This document shows, piece after piece, positions 46,028 through 50,603 of a stretch of 50,603 bases of DNA. Position 1 is the first letter of the stretch, and every line of letters starts with the position of its first letter. The position numbers and the translations under genes were made by a program. The DNA lies in NCBI GenBank assembly GCA_031282405.1, contig JAITDU010000002.1, positions 1 through 50,603 on the forward strand. Direction: 5' to 3'. The notes beneath the pieces are model-generated. The model did no database searches, was not told the DNA's origin, and saw nothing but the letters and a program-made list of their open reading frames with translations. Source of the stretch: Coriobacteriales bacterium. GTDB taxonomy: Bacteria; Actinomycetota; Coriobacteriia; Coriobacteriales; UBA8131.

Positions 46028-47935
46028 CTACATCTTGTCCGGCGCATTGACCCCGAGCAGGCCCAGCGTGAGCGCCAGAACGCGGCGCGTGGCCTCTGCA
46101 AGGTAAAGGCGTGCCAGGCTGAGTTGCCGATCCGGGCCGATTACCTGGCATTCCGTGTAGAAGCGGTGAAAGGTGGCAGCCAGCAACTCGGCGTAGTGTG
46201 TGAGCCGGTAGGGGGCGAGCTCATGGGCGCACGTCTCGACGGTCTCGGCCAGACGACCAATGCTGCGGGCCAGCTCCAGTTCCGGCTCCATGATGAGCAG
46301 GCTGAGGTCGGCGGCGGGCTGATCTATGGACGGCGTGTCGCGCTCGGCATGCTCAACCTCAGCGGTGGGCATGTCGGCAGCCTGAGCAGCGGGCGCATTG
46401 ATGGCTTGAACGGCGGGCGCATCGGCGAGCGTCAGGTCCTGAGCGGCGGCTTTGGCTAAAAGTGAGCAGATACGGGCGTGAGCGTATTGCACGTAATACA
46501 CAGGGTTTGTAGCGTCTTGGCGTTTGGCCACCTCAATATCGAAGTCGATGGGCTGGTCAGCACTGCGCGACAGCATCAGGTACTTTGTGGCATCAGCACC
46601 GACTTCTGCTAAAAGCTCCTCCAGCGTGACCATCTCGCCCGTACGTTTGCTCATGCGCACGGCCTGGCCGCTTCTGAACAGGTTGACCAACTGGCCTAAG
46701 ACTACGGTCAATTTGCCCTCGTGACCCAATGCCGCACAGGCAGCTTGCATGCGGGGGATATAGCCGTGGTGGTCGGCACCCCAGATATCTACGAGGTATT
46801 CGCTGCCTACCGGTATGCACTCGCGCTCAAATTTGCTCATATGATAAGCAATATCTGGCGCGAAGTAGGTATATTCCCCATTGGCCTTGATGAGTACCCG
46901 GTCCTTATCATCAAAGAAATCGGTGCTCCGAAACCAGACCGCATCGTCTCTCTCGTAGAGGTAGCCACCATCGGCCAACTGTTGCAGGACAGCTTCAATG
47001 GCCGAGAGACCCAAAGGTGCGTCTTTTTGATAGAGCGAACGCTCGCTGAACCAGACATCAAAGTTAACACCCATGCGCTCGCACACCGTCTTGATGTTGG
47101 TCAGCATGCGCCCCAAGGCCACATCACGAAACTCTGAGGCCTCCTCGCCCAACTGCTCAAGCGACGAGGTGGCCCACTTCTCCCCCTGCTCTTCATAGAG
47201 GTCATGGGCAATGTGAGCCACATAGCTGCCTCCGTAGCCGTCGGCCGGTGGGTGGGCGTCCTTGCCGCAAAGAGTAAGGTAGCTCGCAGCCACCGACTGG
47301 GCAAACAACTCAATCTGACGGCCGGCATCGTTGACATAAAACTCGCGAGTGACCTGCCAGCCGCTGTGTTCCAGCACGTTGCAGATGGCATTGCCCAGCG
47401 CCGCCCAGCGGCCGTGGCCCACATGCATCGGACCGGTGGGATTGGCCGAGACAAACTCGACATTGATGGTCTGGCCACCGCCCACGTTTGAGCGGGCAAA
47501 GTCGCTGTCCAACTCATAGGCATCGCGCACTATCTGCTGCAAGGCCCACGCAGAGAGCTTGAAGTTGATAAAGCCCGGACCGGCGATGTTGACACTTTCG
47601 ATGAGCCTGGCCTGCGTGAGGGCGGCAAGAGGGGCGGAGTCATCAGCTGGTGCCGAGAGTCCACCTTGCATGCCCGTTTTGATATGGTCCACAATGATGG
47701 CGGCGATGTCGCGCGGACTGCGGCCCAGCTCCTTGGCAAGGCGTAATGCTATTGTACTAGCCCAATCCCCGTGACTGCCGTCGCGCGGACGCTCCACTGC
47801 GGCCTCCGGAGTATAGGCCAAATCAAGCGCTCCGCTTTGGGTGGCCGCAGCAATGGCCGCATTAACGATGGATTCTATAAGCTGACGCATGGCGGAAAAG
47901 TCGCGCAAATCGCGCACATTAGGCGTATCTGGCAT
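46028..47935 (-). CDS. argS: Arginyl-tRNA synthetase
   Basis: Class I aminoacyl-tRNA synthetase. The HIGH-type motif is in VSANPTGPMHVGHGRWAALG and the KMSKS-type motif in AVRMSKRTGEMVTLEEL. The N-terminal Arg-specific additional domain (DWASTIALRLAKELGRSPRD) and the C-terminal DALR anticodon-binding domain (ending ALTLGLLGVNAPDKM) are present. At the start of the DALR region an Ala/Pro/Gln-rich stretch of about 40 residues with repeated 'PAVQAINAPAAQA' units is inserted (about 46290-46440). GAGAGA precedes the ATG at 47935; an internal ATG at codon 16 is possible. First gene of the argS-lysA-hom group. Confidence 0.97.
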   Translation of the reverse strand: MPDTPNVRDLRDFSAMRQLIESIVNAAIAAATQSGALDLAYTPEAAVERPRDGSHGDWASTIALRLAKELGRSPRDIAAIIVDHIKTGMQGGLSAPADDSAPLAALTQARLIESVNIAGPGFINFKLSAWALQQIVRDAYELDSDFARSNVGGGQTINVEFVSANPTGPMHVGHGRWAALGNAICNVLEHSGWQVTREFYVNDAGRQIELFAQSVAASYLTLCGKDAHPPADGYGGSYVAHIAHDLYEEQGEKWATSSLEQLGEEASEFRDVALGRMLTNIKTVCERMGVNFDVWFSERSLYQKDAPLGLSAIEAVLQQLADGGYLYERDDAVWFRSTDFFDDKDRVLIKANGEYTYFAPDIAYHMSKFERECIPVGSEYLVDIWGADHHGYIPRMQAACAALGHEGKLTVVLGQLVNLFRSGQAVRMSKRTGEMVTLEELLAEVGADATKYLMLSRSADQPIDFDIEVAKRQDATNPVYYVQYAHARICSLLAKAAAQDLTLADAPAVQAINAPAAQAADMPTAEVEHAERDTPSIDQPAADLSLLIMEPELELARSIGRLAETVETCAHELAPYRLTHYAELLAATFHRFYTECQVIGPDRQLSLARLYLAEATRRVLALTLGLLGVNAPDKM

Positions 47936-48201
47936 GTCTCTCTCGGTTTTCTCCCGGCATTATTCGAGCGCTTGGTAAGCTCAAAGCGTAAAACTGGAAT
48001 TATAGCTTAAACGTGCCCCTTGCCACATCCGGAGAGACGCGCAATAGGTATACTGGTGAGAAGCGCGCGCGGCGGACACTCGGCTGACACTTGGCAAGCG
48101 TGCGGCAGGCGCGCGGCAGGCACACGACAGAAACTCGGCAGACATATGTGCGGCCACGCAAGTCGAATTGCGTGTTCAGTACAAGACAGGGAGGGCAGCG
48201 C

Positions 48202-48597
48202 ATGAAATACGATTACGAACTCAAGACGCCACAAGAGGGATGCATCGACATTACCATGCAGGTATGCGAGGCCATCGCCATAAGCGGTGTTTCGAACGGC
48301 ATTGTCGTTGTGTATTGTCCCCATACCACGGCCGGAATGACTATCAACGAAAATGCTGATCCCAGTGTAGTGCGCGATGTACTGCTCGGCCTTGAGAGGG
48401 CCTTTCCCGATAGGGCTGAGTTTCGCCACGCAGAGGGAAACTCCGCAGCACACCTCAAGGCAAGCTCTATAGGCTCGTCCATAACAGCCATCATAGAGGA
48501 CGGCAGACTCATTCTCGGCACCTGGCAGAGCGTCTATTTTTGCGAATTCGACGGACCGCGAAGCCGACGCTTTTACGTAAAGGTCATCGAAGGGTAA
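48202..48597 (+). CDS. YjbQ/UPF0047 family protein
   Basis: A 131-aa member of the YjbQ family, small jelly-roll-like proteins with reported weak thiamin phosphate synthase activity but no firm role. Family marks are VVVYCPHTTAGMTINENADP, AEGNSAAHLKASSIGSSI and the end GTWQSVYFCEFDGPRSRRFYV. ATG 48202 has GGGAGGG eight bases upstream; an in-frame extension to 48091 is not protein-like. It diverges from argS. No low-complexity insertion is present. Confidence 0.94.
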   Translation: MKYDYELKTPQEGCIDITMQVCEAIAISGVSNGIVVVYCPHTTAGMTINENADPSVVRDVLLGLERAFPDRAEFRHAEGNSAAHLKASSIGSSITAIIEDGRLILGTWQSVYFCEFDGPRSRRFYVKVIEG

Positions 48598-48841
48598 TCG
48601 TCCACCGCCTGCTGTCCAGATTCAAAGCTCGTCATTGCGAGGGTGGCAACCGAGGCGCCACGGCCAAAGGCCGAGGTGTAAGTACCCGGTTAAACACCGC
48701 GTATATTATGGATGTGTAAGACAATACTCTGACTGACGTAAGCTAGGCGGAGCGTGCCGCCTTATGCGCCATTATGCCAAAGTGCTCTATGCGGACACAA
48801 CACCTGCCGTTCACCGAAAAACACCTAGATGAGCATTTTGA
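48598..48841. other. Intergenic region after yjbQ
   Basis: No gene recognised. A hairpin with stem CCACGGCC/GGCCGAGG (one mismatch, AAA loop) lies at 48658-48676 and another, AGGCGG/CCGCCT with a 6-base loop, at 48745-48762; neither has a T-run. TCGTCATTGCGAG at about 48630 resembles the sequence near 39773. Confidence 0.45.
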
Positions 48842-48861
48842 GGGGGGGGGGGGGGTAGAAT
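48842..48861 (+). promoter_or_regulatory. 14-G homopolymer tract next to a -10 element
   Basis: Fourteen G (48842-48855) are followed directly by TAGAAT (48856-48861), a good -10. TTGA at 48838-48841 directly before the tract could be the core of a -35; with 14 G the spacer from TTGAGG is 12 bases. A tract in this position would change the promoter spacing when its length slips, as in known phase-variable promoters. The gene served is the surface protein at 48945. Confidence 0.6.
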
Positions 48862-48944
48862 AAGCCTGTTCTTATCTGCTCAGGGCATAGCTAAGGGTTG
48901 ATAGGAAAAGTCTGACAAAACTGAGAAACGGGAGGGGTTGTATC

Positions 48945-50603
48945 ATGAATACAACAAAACACGCGCATGTTCAAGCTCAAAGCCCAGTATGCAAAACTGT
49001 AGCGCTCCTACTGGCTGTCATGATGACAATGACCATGGTAGTCACTACACCCTTTATACAGCAGGCTCAGGCTGCACCAGGCACTACCTTTACCGCAACA
49101 AGCGATGAGGGCGTACCTATAACCTACAAGGTACTTAGTGAGGATACCCAGGCTGGCACCGGCACCGTACAGGTGGGTATGGGTGCTTCTGGCAGTCTGG
49201 CGATAGACAAAAGCACTACCGGTGCACTCACCATTCCTGCAAGCGTTGTAAATGGTGGTATCAACTATAGCGTCGTAAGTATCGGGCGTTATGCGTTTGA
49301 TGGTTGCACTTCTCTTACCTCTGTCACCATCCCTGACTCTGTAACAAGTATTGATGATTTGGCGTTTTATGAATGCGACTCCCTTACCTCTGTCGCCATC
49401 GGTAACTCGGTTGAAAGTATCGGGAGCGAAACGTTTTTTCGCTGCAATTTCCTGGCTGCAATTTCGGTAGGCTCTGCTAATCAAAACTATTCAGCAGTTG
49501 AAGGTGTGCTGTTCAATAAGGACAAGACACGGCTCATCTTGTATCCTATGGGCAAGACAGATTTGTCATACACTATCCCCAACTCTGTAACAAGTATTGA
49601 TGATTGGGCGTTTTATTACTGCACCACCCTTACCTCTGTCATCATCCCTGACTCTGTAACGAGTATCGGGTTCGGTGCGTTTGAGTACTGCACTTCCCTT
49701 ACCTCTGTTACCATCGGCAACTCGGTTGAAAGCATCGGGTACAGTGCGTTTTGGGCTTGCACTTCCCTTACTACTCTGACATTCAAAGGCAGTGAAGCGC
49801 CGCTTTTGAACAGCAGCATGTATGGTGGCGTTTTCCTTGGTCTCCCCGCCTCTGGCACCCTGTACTACCCTGAAGGTGCCACAGGCTATGATAAAGCCGT
49901 CTTTGAAGCCGCATGGCTACCCACAGGCTGGACGTTTGTAGCTGTACCTGAAGGTGGCAGCCTGGAGGCAACCGTAACCTACCACCAAAACCACAACGCC
50001 AATGACCAAACCACCTATGTGGTTGAGGACCTGGAACTGAGCGCTTCTTACACTCCGCTTGCTATTGATAGTTCAACCCTCACCAATGCCGGTTTTTCTG
50101 TGCCTGGGGGTTACGCTTTTGTTAAATGGACTACCGATAAAGCCGGTACCGGAGCGGCTGTTACCGCAATTGATAGGCTTGGTGCCAACACTCATCTCTA
50201 TGCCCAGTATGCCCCCAACACCGATGTAGCAGTGGTGTATCACCAAAACCTGACCGCTCAAGATAACATAATCTACACTCACACTAATTTGACCTATGGC
50301 AGTACCTACACTCCTTTGGCCTATAGTGATGGCGTTCTTAACTTTAGCGTTCCAGAAGGTAAACACTTCATCAAATGGACCTTAGACCAACAAGGGCAAG
50401 AAGAAGCTATAACGTCTATCACCGCTTTGGGCTATGGTGTTGAGCTCTATGCCCAGTATGAAGAAAACCCCGGTGTCGCCATAAAAGAAGGCACCTATGT
50501 CATAAAACCCAAAAGCTCTCTTTTTAGAGTCCTTGACGCTTATGGAGGATACTCTCTTAACGGAGCTAAGATAGTCTCATTTGACTTTAGTGGTGCTCAA
50601 AAC
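48945..50603 (+). CDS. BspA-like leucine-rich-repeat surface protein (partial, runs off the window)
   Basis: Open for 553 codons to the window end with no stop. ATG 48945 has GGGAGGGG upstream. A signal peptide (VALLLAVMMTMTMVVTTPF ... QAQA-A) leads to LRR_5 repeats of BspA type: 'YAFDGCTSLTSVTIPDSVTS'-like units, with ECDSLTSVAIGNSVESIG and the connector VEGVLFNKDKTRLILYP. After about residue 330 come two InlB_B/Listeria-Bacteroides-type repeats (VTYHQNHNANDQTTYVVEDL and VVYHQNLTAQDN, each ending HLYAQY or ELYAQY), then the beginning of a ricin-B-like lectin domain (GTYVIKPKSSLFRVLDAYGG). It is probably cell-surface or secreted and binds host or polymer surfaces (inference). The C terminus, including any anchor, is outside the window. 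Confidence 0.92.
   Translation, partial: MNTTKHAHVQAQSPVCKTVALLLAVMMTMTMVVTTPFIQQAQAAPGTTFTATSDEGVPITYKVLSEDTQAGTGTVQVGMGASGSLAIDKSTTGALTIPASVVNGGINYSVVSIGRYAFDGCTSLTSVTIPDSVTSIDDLAFYECDSLTSVAIGNSVESIGSETFFRCNFLAAISVGSANQNYSAVEGVLFNKDKTRLILYPMGKTDLSYTIPNSVTSIDDWAFYYCTTLTSVIIPDSVTSIGFGAFEYCTSLTSVTIGNSVESIGYSAFWACTSLTTLTFKGSEAPLLNSSMYGGVFLGLPASGTLYYPEGATGYDKAVFEAAWLPTGWTFVAVPEGGSLEATVTYHQNHNANDQTTYVVEDLELSASYTPLAIDSSTLTNAGFSVPGGYAFVKWTTDKAGTGAAVTAIDRLGANTHLYAQYAPNTDVAVVYHQNLTAQDNIIYTHTNLTYGSTYTPLAYSDGVLNFSVPEGKHFIKWTLDQQGQEEAITSITALGYGVELYAQYEENPGVAIKEGTYVIKPKSSLFRVLDAYGGYSLNGAKIVSFDFSGAQN

Noticed and set aside
48842-48855. Poly-G tract as an assembly artefact
   Set aside because: Length errors in such tracts are common, so the exact 14 is uncertain, but its position against TAGAAT is too apt to dismiss; kept as a finding.

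Overview
The window reads as a chromosomal segment of a Gram-positive, moderately GC-rich bacterium, most probably an actinomycete of the Coriobacteriia type (inference). Supporting signs are the order rimP-nusA-ylxR-infB-rbfA-DHH-truB-ribF, a Gram-positive LexA box in front of recA, a Rho factor with a long basic N-terminal insert, flavin-dependent thymidylate synthase ThyX, strong GGAGG ribosome sites with frequent TTG/GTG starts, and sortase/BspA-type surface proteins. No rRNA, tRNA, IS element or CRISPR array was seen.

Layout. 1-3752: remnant of a PIN-domain gene and a large minus-strand surface protein with thirteen 30-residue repeats. 4012-5244: cysteine desulfurase. 5301-15218 (minus): the translation/transcription operon rimP, nusA, ylxR, infB, rbfA, nrnA-like DHH phosphoesterase, truB, ribF. 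15848-18887 (plus): pntA-pntB proton-translocating transhydrogenase. 18953-19143: a helically phased TTAAGA array, a strong terminator and the SOS-controlled recA promoter, followed by recA and recX. 20991-33124 (minus): rpmE, thyX, DUF1385, YdcF-like, ftsK, rodZ, yajQ, rimO and a pgsA-cinA fusion, many with stop/start overlaps. 33360-37386 (minus): MFS transporter, rho, fsa. 37846-42980: accessory block with a YwgA-like/DUF488 protein, a Tim44-like zinc-ribbon membrane protein, an SPFH zinc-ribbon protein, an FKBP isomerase and a RelB/DinJ-PIN toxin-antitoxin pair with a clear promoter and operator. 43056-47935 (minus): hom, lysA, argS. 48202-48597: yjbQ. 48945 to the window end: a BspA-like leucine-rich-repeat surface protein running off the edge, preceded by a 14-G tract next to a -10 element.

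How the genes work together. Most of the window is core information processing (translation initiation, transcription elongation/termination, recombination, chromosome partition, envelope lipid and cell-shape functions) plus aspartate-family amino-acid enzymes. Accessory content is concentrated at the two edges (surface proteins) and at 37.8-43.0 kb.

The most striking global property is that many housekeeping proteins (TruB, RibF, RimP, RimO, FtsK, DUF1385, RpmE, Hom, LysA, ArgS, RecA, RecX, PIN, FKBP, SPFH) carry low-complexity Ala/Glu/Pro/Thr/Ser-rich insertions or tails, several of them built from recognisable tandem DNA repeats of 15, 21 or 42 bp. The other main candidates for new biology are the poly-G tract in front of the BspA-like gene, a sortase-like IPLTG signal near the N terminus of the repeat protein followed by a second signal peptide, the phased TTAAGA array, and the DUF488/Tim44/SPFH block.
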